A DNA stretch of 64,000 nucleotides from NCBI GenBank assembly GCA_947095585.1, contig OX352765.1, positions 79,659,375 through 79,723,374 of the forward strand. Direction: 5' to 3'. The stretch's first letter is position 1; each line of letters opens with the position of its first letter. Below, in pieces: positions 1 to 9,494 of the stretch. The stretch comes from Nephrocerus scutellatus (lineage: Eukaryota > Arthropoda > Insecta > Diptera > Pipunculidae). The translations under genes and the position numbers were made by a program. Below the pieces are notes generated by a model that saw only the letters and a list, made by a program, of their open reading frames with translations, was not told where the DNA came from and did not search any database.

Positions 1-235
1 AATAATGAATGATATGAACGTCGTAAAAGTTAAAAAAAAAAATTTCAAAATCGATTGTTTCAAAAAATTCTCTCGGATAATTCTTTTTTTTGACAAATGC
101 AGTAATAAAGTCTATAAATCCACCTAACAATATTTTTGTATTCGGTCATCAGAAGTAGGGTTAAAATTAAAAGTTTATAAAATGAACGAAAATGTACTTT
201 TAAACATACATGACTTCACATATTCAAATTTAAAA

Positions 236-505
236 AAAAAAGTTTTGTCTATCGGATATTAACATGCGTATAAGATTTGAAGAAAATCGGGTAAATTTTG
301 TTAAATATTTGTATGGGAGCCCCCCGACCCCGAGGCTCGAGGGGCACCAAACATTAACAGAAAGTGTTGTATTGGGAGACACACATGTGTGCAAAGTTTG
401 AATAATATAATCGGGCTTTAGGAAGTGGGTTAAACATTAATCAGAAGATCTGACCAGCTAGCCATCCGCGGGCACGCGAAGTTAAGAGAGAGACTTTAAA
501 GAGCA
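236..505 (+). repeat. Partial unit of ~115-bp dispersed repeat plus foldback-like right end
   Basis: About one unit of a repeat also present at 1,070-1,475, 40,281-40,970 (inverted copies) and 61,790-62,620. Landmarks in order: an ACACATGTGT-type palindrome, AAAATCGGG, TTTGTATGGGAGCC followed by a C/G-rich stretch, then ACAGAAAGTGTTGT. It ends with GGAAGTGGGTTAAACATT and CACGCGAAGTTAA, which match the right terminal inverted repeat of the foldback-like element near 40.9 kb. No coding potential is seen. Bases 1-235 are AT-rich and hold nothing I recognise. Confidence 0.6.
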
Positions 506-566
506 TCATGGACCTTATAACTGTCGACATGTTGTTGTAGAAGGCAGTGCATTCAAAAGTCTTAAT

Positions 567-1069
567 TTGACCGATCCTAATAGGGAAAAACGGTATAGGA
601 AAAAGACAGAAAAATTATACAGAACATCTTTAATGCCAGCCACTTACGAAAAAGTTAGTGAAAAAGTATTAGGTCATATATCCACAGCTGATTTATTAAG
701 TTTTACAAGAGGTATTTGGATCAATTTACGAAAACGTGTTCTCTATTAAGTTTTACGGATCATTTTATTGATGGCCCGCCTAAAGGTATATTGATATTAG
801 GAGTCATGGTTCTTGACGAAGATCACACCGGATCATATATTGCTACAAAATGCAATGATCAGCAAATAAAAAATAAATATAAAAATTCATATGACTATTA
901 TTTTAAATCTTTGGAATGCGTAGCTCACACAGCTCGTGATTCAAAGACTCTATCTAAAACTGAGATTTTAATAAAAAAATTTGAGGTGTGGCCACAATAC
1001 TATTTTCTTTTACGGGCGGGGTTGGAATCTTCAGTGAATGTATTTTACATTTTAAACACATGTGTTTAA
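567..1069 (+). pseudogene. Unrecognised two-frame ORF between two repeat blocks
   Basis: Two overlapping open frames, 567-749 (60 codons) and 716-1,069 (117 codons), lie between two blocks of the ~115-bp repeat. The change of frame near 720-750 suggests one older reading frame split by an indel. The second frame is rich in Lys, Tyr, Asp and Ser and looks more like protein than the AT-rich flanks: it contains GVMVLDEDHTGSYIATKCND and CVAHTARDSKTLSKTE. I do not recognise the family. It could be cargo or a transposase remnant of the repeat-bearing element, or chance. No intron signals or partner genes were seen. Confidence 0.25.
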
Positions 1070-1475
1070 AATTTTAAAAAATCGGGCTAAATTTTAAAAA
1101 ATTTATATGGGAAACCCTCGGGACTCAGAGCCGCCCGGTCACTCCAAAAAATTTACAAAAAGTTTTGTTCATCACTAATATTTTTAATTAATTTAAAAAA
1201 TGTATATGGCCTCAGGGCCTCAAAAAATTCTAAAAAAAAGTTTTGTCCGTCGCAGATACACATGTGTGTTAAATTTTAAGAAAATCGGGTCAATTTTTAA
1301 AAAATGTATATGAGCACCACTCGGCCCTGAGGCCCGAAACTTTAATAGAAAGTGTTGTCACCGGAAATACACATGTGTGCTAACTTCTAAAAAAATCGGG
1401 CTGTGGGAAATATTTTTATCACAAAATCTGAACAGTCAGCCAGCCAGCCACGGGCACGCAAAGTTAATATAGAGA
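1070..1475 (+). repeat. ~115-bp repeat array (about three units) with foldback-like right end
   Basis: The TATATGG-plus-GC-rich core recurs near 1,100, 1,200 and 1,304, separated by AAAATCGGG and ACACATGTGTG segments, so the period is roughly 100 bp. The array ends with CACGCAAAGTTAATATAGAG and an A/T run, the same terminus as the right end near 40,950. Same orientation as the 236-505 block. Confidence 0.65.
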
Positions 1476-1489
1476 ATTTTAAAAAATTC

Positions 1490-3540
1490 GTCAACTGTCC
1501 ATCAACGCACGGAGTAAAACGTGATCATCAGTTTACCATAAAATCGCATAAAACCTCGAACTGTGTCAATGTAAATTTCCATCATAAAATCGCTGGACCC
1601 CAAGAGTAGTTTACTGTTGCTCACTAAAAAACCGCATCTCTGACACGACCTGACACGACACACGCTTAATCCTGTCAGATAAACATTCCGTTTTAAGGAC
1701 ACAGTCCTATATTTACGAATTAGAGAGACAGCTGGACAAATGGATAGATGGAAAGAGAAATAAACCAAACCAAACCGACTATAAACTTGGAAGCCATCGA
1801 AGAATTTTACATGACCGCTAAAAACGAACGGATGTGCTTTTGCAGATAAGTCAGATATCTGATTTGTAGTATTCTCGTACTCATCGACGGTAAAATATTC
1901 CAGTAGACAGTTCCATTGTTGACCCAAAAATCACCAAAAATCTTCTTAGGTATCTCTATGCATAAAATTGTGGGACATACCATCAGCTTCGGTTCAGAAT
2001 ATATGCCACATCACGATATAGTTCAATTCGAAATGTGAAATTGGAAAATCCTACGAAATGAAAGTGAAAAATGTCACTTGCTCCAGTGGCATAGTTTGTG
2101 CTGGGTTCCATCTGAGTGGGACATTCACTGAATACAATTCTATGCAATATTGTACTGGGATTCTCATCATGGATATGCCTTATCGCTGCGTTGGATCATT
2201 TCAGCGTGGGCCAGCTGGCTTATATTATATTGAATGGCTCGCGTATGTTTCGCACAGCGCTGACGATGACAACGATGGCTACGCGATATGCGGACCGCAA
2301 TCAACCTGCAACGTGAAAGCTGCGTCATCCTTAGCCATTTCCCTCATCTGATAGACAGGATTTTATTAATCAGACCAAATGCGTAGTTCGGTGGTTGATC
2401 GGTGCTGGGGCGAGTTTTGAGTTTTTGTGCATAAATGCTACTCAAGAGTGAGAGAGAATGCCAGGGATTCCCCTGTTGGTGGACGATTCAATTAATTTAG
2501 TCAAATTGTTCCCCAAAAATACATTTTATATGCGTTTGCTGGTGGCGTGCATACCACTCGCATGCAAATCACATAATGTCACTGTTGGGGATTCCATCAG
2601 TGTCCATGTCCATCGCAAGGGCTTTTCACAATATTTAAATTGTGTGGGGTTTCGTGTGTCAAGCGTCAGGCATCAGGCGGCGTCGGCGGCAGCGGCGGCT
2701 TTTCATTTGTAGAGTAGATTTTTTGGTTAAAATATTTTTTGTTGCTTTGTTGCCAGCAGCCAAACAGAAACCAGGACGGATTCTCGTTTTGTTCTCATTT
2801 GAATATGATGGATTACTTTATGATTTATATATTTTGTGTTGCATGGCGGGAGCCACGGTATTCAGATAGGCCTTTTCGCTAGAACCGCTGTCACATGACA
2901 GATGGACCAATTCCCAAATGATGTGAAATGAAGGATATGTGTGTGCTCGACAGATTGGACTATAGTTTACCCATCACTGCCAGAGAGTAATGGTGGATAT
3001 CTCATGGGATGTTTTGCCCACGCACTACATGGTAGTTTCACAAAAAGGAATCGTATCGCTTAGTGTCCGTGTGGGTCCGCGGAATTATTATGTGTAGCGT
3101 TGTGATATTCTGGTGACACTTAAATTCTCTTCTAAATGGTGTTCAGCCTGAATGTTTAAACGACACACTAGTAGTGTATATACAATTTAGTTGAATTGGA
3201 TGGGGATTACAAAAGGATATGTGAGTGACCGCATTACAGAGGTTTTCAATTAAATTTTCGTTATAATTGAATTCTGAATTGTTGAAGAAAAAATTAAAGG
3301 GAAAGTGCCATTTTTAATAAGTAACTATACTACCTGGCATTCAGAATTATTCACCGGCATTCTTCTTATAAGGCGCCTTTTTTTATAGCATTCTCTAAAT
3401 GACATAATTACTAAGTACTGTTTTTAACTTTTTCATTAGTTGTTTAGAATAAGTGAAATGTGCTTACTGTGCAAACAGTAGGAACAATGAACAAAGACTT
3501 AGGCACATGAACCAAATTTTATAATGTGTCCTGATCAATA
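1490..3540. other. Stretch without a recognisable gene
   Basis: Only short ORFs occur (longest 141 codons, 1,502-1,927 minus; 97 codons, 2,058-2,351 plus) and none carries a motif I recognise. A short GGC-rich tract (GGCGTCGGCGGCAGCGGCGG) lies near 2,677-2,698. Bases 2,050-2,900 are less AT-rich than the surroundings and lack visible TE motifs, so they may be single-copy host DNA. Confidence 0.4.
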
Positions 3541-3676
3541 AACTACACCGATGGCTTCTGAGTAGAATGACATTTATTTAGTAGGCGAACCCCTCTTTTA
3601 TATTTATTAATTATAATTGTAAACTGCTTAATCTACAATTATTGTTAATGCTAAATAAGCTAATCATTTGTGTTTT

Positions 3677-3725
3677 ACCGTCTTTGGGTGAATAAAGCTG
3701 CGGTTTGTTCGAAGTTTCAACTCAA
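3677..3725 (+). repeat. LTR-like R/U5 fragment, copy 1
   Basis: About 49 bp nearly identical to 5,147-5,195 in direct orientation. It contains a polyadenylation-type AATAAA (GTGAATAAAGCTGCGG) and ends in AGTTTCAACTCAA. The flanks of the two copies do not match, so each is a fragment. It directly abuts the end of the gag-like frame, which lies on the opposite strand. Consistent with a retroelement LTR transcribed on the plus strand. Confidence 0.4.
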
Positions 3726-3728
3726 TTT

Positions 3729-4334
3729 TTATTTTGGTTTATCGAAGCGATCTTGAAGGATTTTTCGAGCGACTTCGTAATTGTCGTCTGACAATTCAAT
3801 GGCTGCTACGGCATCAGCAGCAACTAATGTTAGTGATAGTTTCAGGTACTGAAATTTGGTTCGTGCACTTAACAATCGGTTGTCGTGTATGAGGGCATCA
3901 AATGTACCAATGAAATTATTCCATTTTAAATAATCACCATTAAATATTGGAAGTTCCACGATGGGGAGCTTTGCACTAATGGTAGGTGGAAGAGCATCTG
4001 TGACAGCAGCCTTTTCATCTCCGATCAAGTTCTTACGTCTCGCTTCTTTTAGTTGGTCCAATTTTTCATCGAATTCTGAAGTAACGAAGATGTACGATTC
4101 CTCTATTTCGGCACGAACTGTGTCACTCAGCAATTCCTTGTCCATTATTTCGTATGGCGGCAACATTCGTTTGTAAACTGTCCACGCCTCATTGAGATTG
4201 GCGAGCCGATTTTGAATATGTTTGGCCTTTGCTATTGCAAGGTCGTCAGCCACATATTTCTCATATCGCTCCAATTTTTCTCTAAGGTTTTCGATGAATT
4301 GCTTCGAACGTCGAGCATCTGGAGCAGGCGGCAT
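3729..4334 (-). pseudogene. gag: BEL/Pao-type gag N-terminal fragment (DUF1759-like)
   Basis: Predicted capsid-region protein of a BEL/Pao LTR retrotransposon, about 200 residues. The start chosen is MPPAPDARRSKQF at 4,334; the frame stays open further upstream but that part looks like leader. The first ~110 residues are charged and helical (NLREKLERYEKYVADDLAIA). The C-terminal part carries the DUF1759 signature: LPIVELPIFNGDYLKWNNF, then TKFQYLKLSL and ARKILQDRFDKPK. The coding match stops at DKPK, next to LTR-like sequence of opposite orientation, so protease, RT, RNase H and integrase are missing. A leader and tRNA-primer-like site lie upstream at 4,634-4,653. The family call rests on motif recognition. 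Confidence 0.75.
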
Positions 4335-4633
4335 TATAATATGATTTATTAAACCGCTACACTGTTCCGCTATGCAACTGTATTGATTCCAACACGCGGT
4401 TAAGTCGTATGTTGGTTTGAGGTTAAGTCGATTTGTACTGGTGCTATGTGTTTTTAGAAAACCCGTTTTACTGTGTAATAAAACTACCAGGTCGACCCTT
4501 CGGAGTAGTTTTATTCCAAGATAAAACACATGGAGACACCAAGCACGATAAAAAAAATCCAATCAAAGTTATCAGCGCAGCGCAGTTGATAAAGTTACAA
4601 ATTACACACCCTTTTTTGTTGGGAAGAAATACC

Positions 4634-4653
4634 CCACATCTGACACCAAATGT
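4634..4653 (-). other. Primer-binding-site-like leader start of the BEL/Pao remnant
   Basis: On the minus strand this reads TTTGGTGTCAGATGTGGGG, resembling the TTTGGTGTCAGAAGTGGG-type leader just after the 5' LTR of BEL/Pao elements. It lies ~300 bp upstream of the proposed gag start, on the same strand. The LTR would then run rightward from about 4,652, beginning TGTTGAAGCA in plus orientation; its far end is not defined. Confidence 0.45.
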
Positions 4654-4907
4654 TGAAGCACAAGCGTTTTTGTGCCTGGAGAATTGAATGGGTTCTTGGT
4701 ATGTTGAATTTGTTATTCGATTCAATCTTCACCTTATCAAACAGTAAATAGTCACCCTTTATATTTTAATATTTATTAAAACTGCAAATGCAAAAAAATA
4801 GGATTTGAAAAAAATACAAAATGGAGCAATACACAACACCAGAATCAAAATCAAGCTAAAAAAAACTATACGACCCGCTTGGGTTGACACAAGGAAAGCG
4901 AGTGAGT

Positions 4908-4968
4908 ATTCGATTATAATGCGAATGCTCAGACAAAGAACACTCGTTATTATAATCGAATTAATATT
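4908..4968. repeat. Short inverted repeat
   Basis: ATTCGATTATAAT at about 4,909 is repeated in inverted form as ATTATAATCGAAT near 4,950, with a loop of roughly 30 bp. It lies within the presumed LTR or flank of the BEL/Pao remnant. No function is assigned. Confidence 0.5.
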
Positions 4969-5146
4969 ATATTGGCCATGCCACGTTTCTTGTTTACTTT
5001 AGCCATGCCATATCTCCAATATTTGAATTGAATTGCATTATATAAATAAAGTGAAAGTTGAATGGACTTGACAATGACAATGTTTAAAAATAGAATAATG
5101 TGTTTGGTTGTATATATATGTATATATGGTATATGCTCAAACACCG

Positions 5147-5216
5147 TCTTTGAGTGAATAAAGCTGCGGTTTGTTCGAAGTTTCAACTCAACGATATACT
5201 TGTCATTTGGTGGTCA
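5147..5216 (+). repeat. LTR-like R/U5 fragment, copy 2, with adjacent primer-site-like sequence
   Basis: Matches 3,677-3,725 over ~49 bp, including GTGAATAAAGCTGCGG. It continues to ...ACTTGTCA and then TTTGGTGGTCAGCC, which resembles a BEL/Pao primer-binding region in plus orientation. This suggests the 3' end of a 5' LTR of a second, plus-oriented element whose coding part is missing. Confidence 0.4.
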
Positions 5217-5229
5217 GCCAACAGTTATT

Positions 5230-5850
5230 AGTCCTGTTGACTCCAACTTGGGTAGTTGTGGTAAAGATGGGAACGACTGATTCAATGATAACTAAAGCAA
5301 GCGACTAAACGAAAGAATTCTACGATTACGTGAAAAAAGTTTCAAGTGCTTAGATGATAAAAAAAACAAGTCCATCGGCGAAAGAAAGCAGCACTCGATG
5401 AGTACAGAGAGAGAGAGAGAGAGAGAGAACCGCTCCAGGCGCGGAAGTGCTAACAAAGAGTCTGCAAAGACAAATGGAATAATCTGATCACCGATTTCAA
5501 AGGCATCTTAGAATGATGGAAAGGATTTTAAGGCTCCACAAAAGACCGACAACCACACTAGACAGCGTTACCAAGCACACATGAAGTTAGCAGATCGACA
5601 TATCGGCTCAAGTCTAATAAGACTTCAGGATTAGATGGCATCTCAGCCAAGGTGATTAAACCCGGAGTATCAGCACTAGAGCAAGGAATTTATGAAATAA
5701 CTATGAAAGGAACAAATGATGACAGGAAACTTAAGAAAAGAAAAGAAGAAATTGCGCCATATACATAAGAAAGAGATATCATAACGTGTAGCAATTATGG
5801 TTGTATAACCTTGTTGAGTGCAGCGTATAATATTGTTGTCTCTTCTGTCC
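5230..5850 (+). pseudogene. RTE-type non-LTR remnant (pre-RT and RT fingers)
   Basis: Discontinuous plus-strand homology to RTE-type reverse transcriptases. Near 5,610-5,700 the translation gives LKSNKTSGLDGISAKVIKPG, the 'NKAPGxDGIPAELIK' finger motif. Near 5,780-5,830 it gives CSNYGCITLLSAAYNI, matching 'CSNYRGITLLNTAYKI'. Stops and frameshifts break the frame. A pure AG microsatellite (5,406-5,429) interrupts the pre-RT part. Palm, catalytic YADD and the C-terminus are missing. The related copies at 16.3, 44.6 and 47.7 kb have the same motif order. Confidence 0.65.
5406..5429. repeat. (AG)n microsatellite
   Basis: Twenty-four bases of uninterrupted AG dinucleotides inside the RTE remnant. 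A candidate length-polymorphic locus. Confidence 0.9.
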
Positions 5851-5859
5851 AAACACAGG

Positions 5860-6345
5860 AGACTCTCATAACTTTAATTTTTTATTATTATATCAGTATG
5901 ACTTAAACCAAGCTAATCAAAATTTTTAACCTTATACATTGCATGGAAAAATATCCAGATTTCCAAATCATGTCATTATAAATGAGCGTTGGAATCATCG
6001 ACGAGGCGGTATTTTTGATTCTCTTCACGAATGATCTTTATCTTTACTACCTTTGGGATATTTTTTGCTTCAATTTTTGGTCGTAAGCGAAATTGATCCG
6101 CCGCATTGCAATCATTCTTGGCTCGTTTAAAATTTGTTCGGTTTTCTTCATAAGGGTTTGCTTTGTAAAACCGAAAGCATATCTCTCTAATCCTGGAAGC
6201 CTTCTTGCAGCTCGAGTCATACCATCCATCTTCAGACTTATTCCCTGGAGGGAATAAAGTTTCTCATACCAATAATGATGATGTCTGTGGAAAGTGGCGG
6301 CATTCGCGTTGCTATCGCGAAATAATGCGACCAGTTAATACCCAA
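5860..6345. other. Stretch without a recognisable gene
   Basis: AT-rich with short ORFs only. No TE motif or RNA gene was recognised. The segment 6,230-6,350 may be a diverged 5' part of the SINE-like repeat that follows, but I could not align it. Confidence 0.35.
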
Positions 6346-6349
6346 AGAT

Positions 6350-6470
6350 CTGTAGGTCCCTCCATTTGTGTGCAAAAATATGCATGCCCAACACAAATTG
6401 TTGCGAGAAGTCAGGCCTTGGACCGCATGGTCTGTCGCGCCGATATTATTATTATTATTATTATTATTTC
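6350..6470 (+). mobile_element. SINE-like repeat, 3' portion with (TTA)n tail
   Basis: TCCATTTGTGTGCAAAAATA through GGTCTGTCGCGCCGATATTA is closely similar to the reverse complement of 22,740-22,850, the 3' half of the complete SINE nested in the mariner. It ends in (ATT)n at 6,448-6,469. The tRNA-like head seen in the 22.7-kb copy was not found here, so this is 5'-truncated or belongs to another subfamily. Confidence 0.65.
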
Positions 6471-6487
6471 ACAATGGTCTGATGAGC

Positions 6488-6960
6488 CTAGATGCGAAAA
6501 TACATTGACAGAGTATTTATTAGGACGAGAGGTACGGAACAAGTGAAGGGTGTTTGCGGAATGATTTGCAATGTTAGGTATTTCGTCGGCTCTTTTACAA
6601 GCTGAGTAAGCTGACTAAACTCAGTGAACATCTCAACATCCTTCCTTCTGGTATTGTCTGGCCAGAATGGCAAACCAGCCCAGAATTGTGTACATTGAAA
6701 GTGCCCGCAATAACGATTTCAGTTTTACGATTTTTGTGACAATTCTTAAAATTGAATCAGACAGTGTATCAAACTCGTTTTGAGTTGAAACACTGTCTAA
6801 ATTGGGACTTCTATACAGAGAGCAGTAGTTTATGTTACGCCCTTGTACCATCACTCTAAGCCATATGAAATTAAATTCCGAATTGGAACATTGGCTGATT
6901 TGAGGCAAAAGCTGATCACTTACGGGCATAACTTGCAAGTCCGCGTCGTGGGAAAAATAA
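6488..6960 (-). pseudogene. Non-LTR retrotransposon endonuclease fragment
   Basis: Minus-strand translation shows a broken apurinic-type endonuclease domain. One frame (6,633-6,938) has FNFIWLRVMVQGRNINYCSL followed by YRSPN, matching the 'FEFIWVRV...CSLYRSPN' block. The next frame (6,488-6,673) has RRKDVEMFTEFSQLTQLVKE followed by PTKY, matching '...LTQLVKEPTR'. The linking 'GDFNVHNSxWL' block is recognisable as VHNSGL in a third frame. No RT follows. The type is CR1/L2- or jockey-like; subfamily is unresolved. Confidence 0.65.
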
Positions 6961-6969
6961 TGAAACCAA

Positions 6970-9045
6970 GCTATAACCAGGCAGCATTTTTAATCGGTGT
7001 TTCCATTTAGAAATTTTATTAAAATTTTTAATTACAATTCTTACATAGCACTTACAAAAAATAAAAGATCCAGCTTATTTTTGGTACTGTTTTTATTGGT
7101 TTCATTTTCAATGTCAGTCATTATATCAATTGGAATCTATAAGCATAATACAGCGCTCTTGTTCAAAATTTAGCATTTTTAATTTGTTTTATTATTATTA
7201 TTATTTTATTTAGTATCCTTATTATAAAACATTAAATGTATTCTCGTTTAGCATTTTAGCATTTAGTATTTTGCATTTAGCATTCTCTTCTAGCCTTTGA
7301 ACATCACTATATAGAATTTTTACTTATTCAGCACTCAATTTTCCACCGTTTCTCTCTTGTTTTTTGTTTCCATAACACTTTATGGCATTATTTTTTATCG
7401 TATTCAGCCAATTTATCACTTGGAATCATCGCGTATATTCAGTAGTTTCATTTGGGTTCTTTTCACGAATTTCCAGCATTCAAATTCGTTCCAGAGGTCT
7501 CTAATGAATTATTGGGAACATTCAAAGATACATGTAGAACGAACTTGGATGCAGTGAACGCATAGGCTGTTGAATGAAGAATTGATCAGTATTATTAAGA
7601 TTCCCAATTCCCATTCAGCACTTTTTATTTTCTCCTTTGCATTATTTCTTAGGGTTATCATCTGAAATACTCAAGTGATGACCCTCGATAAATCGAATCG
7701 TTTAAATTTTTAGTTTACTCGCACATATGAAACTTTTTTACCATTTAAAGTGATTACTTTGGAGTTATCCTATAACCTATCCCATCCTATTCCCAGTCTT
7801 TCCGTACTCGTATAAGCATAATTCAATTACTCCTGCAGGCGAAACTTTTGCGGATAATCTTCTTTGAACGATGCACGTATGTGGTGGATCCGAAACGCTG
7901 GCATAACATCGATGCCCATATAGTCGAATGCACATTGAGGTCTTCGAGACAACCGCTCAGATTGAAAGGGGAGCATTATGCATGTGACTGTGAATGACGC
8001 ATTTTGCAAATTTCCACAATCGACTAAGGTGACCTAATACCAGAGAGCTGCTTCTTCTTCGAAATTCAATTCGTTTATTTATGCTGTTCGGTTTCATTCA
8101 GTTCGTTGACCATTGTGTCCAGTAAGAGGGCTGTTTTTGTGTCCACATAAAATTAATATTCAACAGATTAATCAGATTAATTTTCGCATAGAGAAAACTT
8201 TGCCATTTTTGGAATTCTGGGAGGCATACACACACACATACCCAAAGTCTCGTTCTTATCATCGTCAAATCTGTATACATGTACCTATGCAAAATGTTAT
8301 TATTGGTGCGGAATCTGATCAAAGATACGTTAGGAATTATTTATATCGAGAGATTGATGCTATATATGCATCCGATTGACCTAAATTTATTTGTACCTTT
8401 AGTAGCAAAGAAAATTTGCATATTAATTTATGTATTTATAGGAAATTTAATGCTTTAAAAGTTGAAGTGGGGAAATTTAAAATATGCAAGGCATTAGCTG
8501 AAAGTTCCAATCGATGCCCTGCATCCTTCTTTATTCTTCATTAAATGACATGCGACACTGATAGTCTAAATTATATTGCAAATGGGTTAGAAGGTATGCA
8601 AAGTCGTCTGATGTTCCTTTATAATAATGATTTACAACTTCAATCAATTCATTAAAAAGATGTTGAATTCCCGTGTAAGTCGATTTAACTTAATGAAGGA
8701 CTGGGACTGACTCTCTCACTTTGTTGTAGTTGAAGTTGTCTTCACCTGTTCACACGCGTATTTCAAGCTCGTGTGATAATACAATTAATTATTGATAATC
8801 AGAAGGACATTTGCATTTAATTAACATTATTATTATGCTGCAGCATTAGGTAGCCGGCCAGCAAGTCGACAGGCTCGGCTGAGTCACGTTACTTAGAAAT
8901 GGACATTTGCTTTAAATTAAAATAAATGAATTATTGTCATTAAATATCATTGTAATAATTATTGCGCACAAATACAATTATGTGATACAGCGAAATCACT
9001 CTCCTGTAACTTCAATTCATCTCTTAAGCGGTATTATATGAAATT
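6970..9045. other. Stretch without a recognisable gene
   Basis: AT-rich DNA with short ORFs only (longest 88 codons, 8,113-8,379). There is a short (TTA)n tract near 7,189-7,206 and a short CA tract near 8,226-8,238. The repeated TTTAGCATTTAGTATTTTGC-type run at 7,240-7,290 is a local low-complexity repeat. No TE motif was recognised. Confidence 0.4.
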
Positions 9046-9049
9046 TTGA

Positions 9050-9240
9050 TAAATATTTATTTGGTCTCATCCTGGATAAAAAGCTAAACTGGAAATCAGT
9101 TTTTAAATACTGTAAGCTTTTGTCGCTTTATAAGGTTGCAGTAAGACCAGAGGCAGCGGATGCGGTTATAACAATTTGGAAATACTCTTTATCTAATTCC
9201 CTTTGCCGAGTCCTTACAGAAACGGAGATGTTTATTTGTT
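9050..9240 (+). pseudogene. LOA/I-type RT thumb fragment (family Y-like)
   Basis: The translation gives LVSSW/LGLILDKKLNWKS and then YKVAVRPEAA, matching the 'KYLGxILDxKLNWxxN...' and 'YxAVVRPILxYG' blocks just C-terminal to the RT palm. Several frame changes are needed. It is a separate fragment from the longer copy starting near 9.5 kb, because there the endonuclease comes first. Confidence 0.5.
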
Positions 9241-9494
9241 AAATAGAAAATCTTGACACAAAAATTCTGGCTTTGCTATTGGTCGTTTTTAGCCACATAA
9301 ACGATATGGTCTCTGTCACGATTTTAGATAAAATTCCTAGAGATTCAACAATGTATATAACATATGTAGATCCATGAATGAAGTATGTGAAGAAGACGGG
9401 GCAATACTGTAGAATTTTGAAAGAATTATGGACTGCTTGCTTATCAAACAAGCTCATAATTTTAGTTTTAATTATGCCATTCCGCAATTTTTCG

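Noticed and set aside
5406..5429. AG tract as a GAGA-factor regulatory site
   Set aside because: It sits inside a dead RTE remnant with no promoter or gene nearby; a plain microsatellite is the simpler reading.
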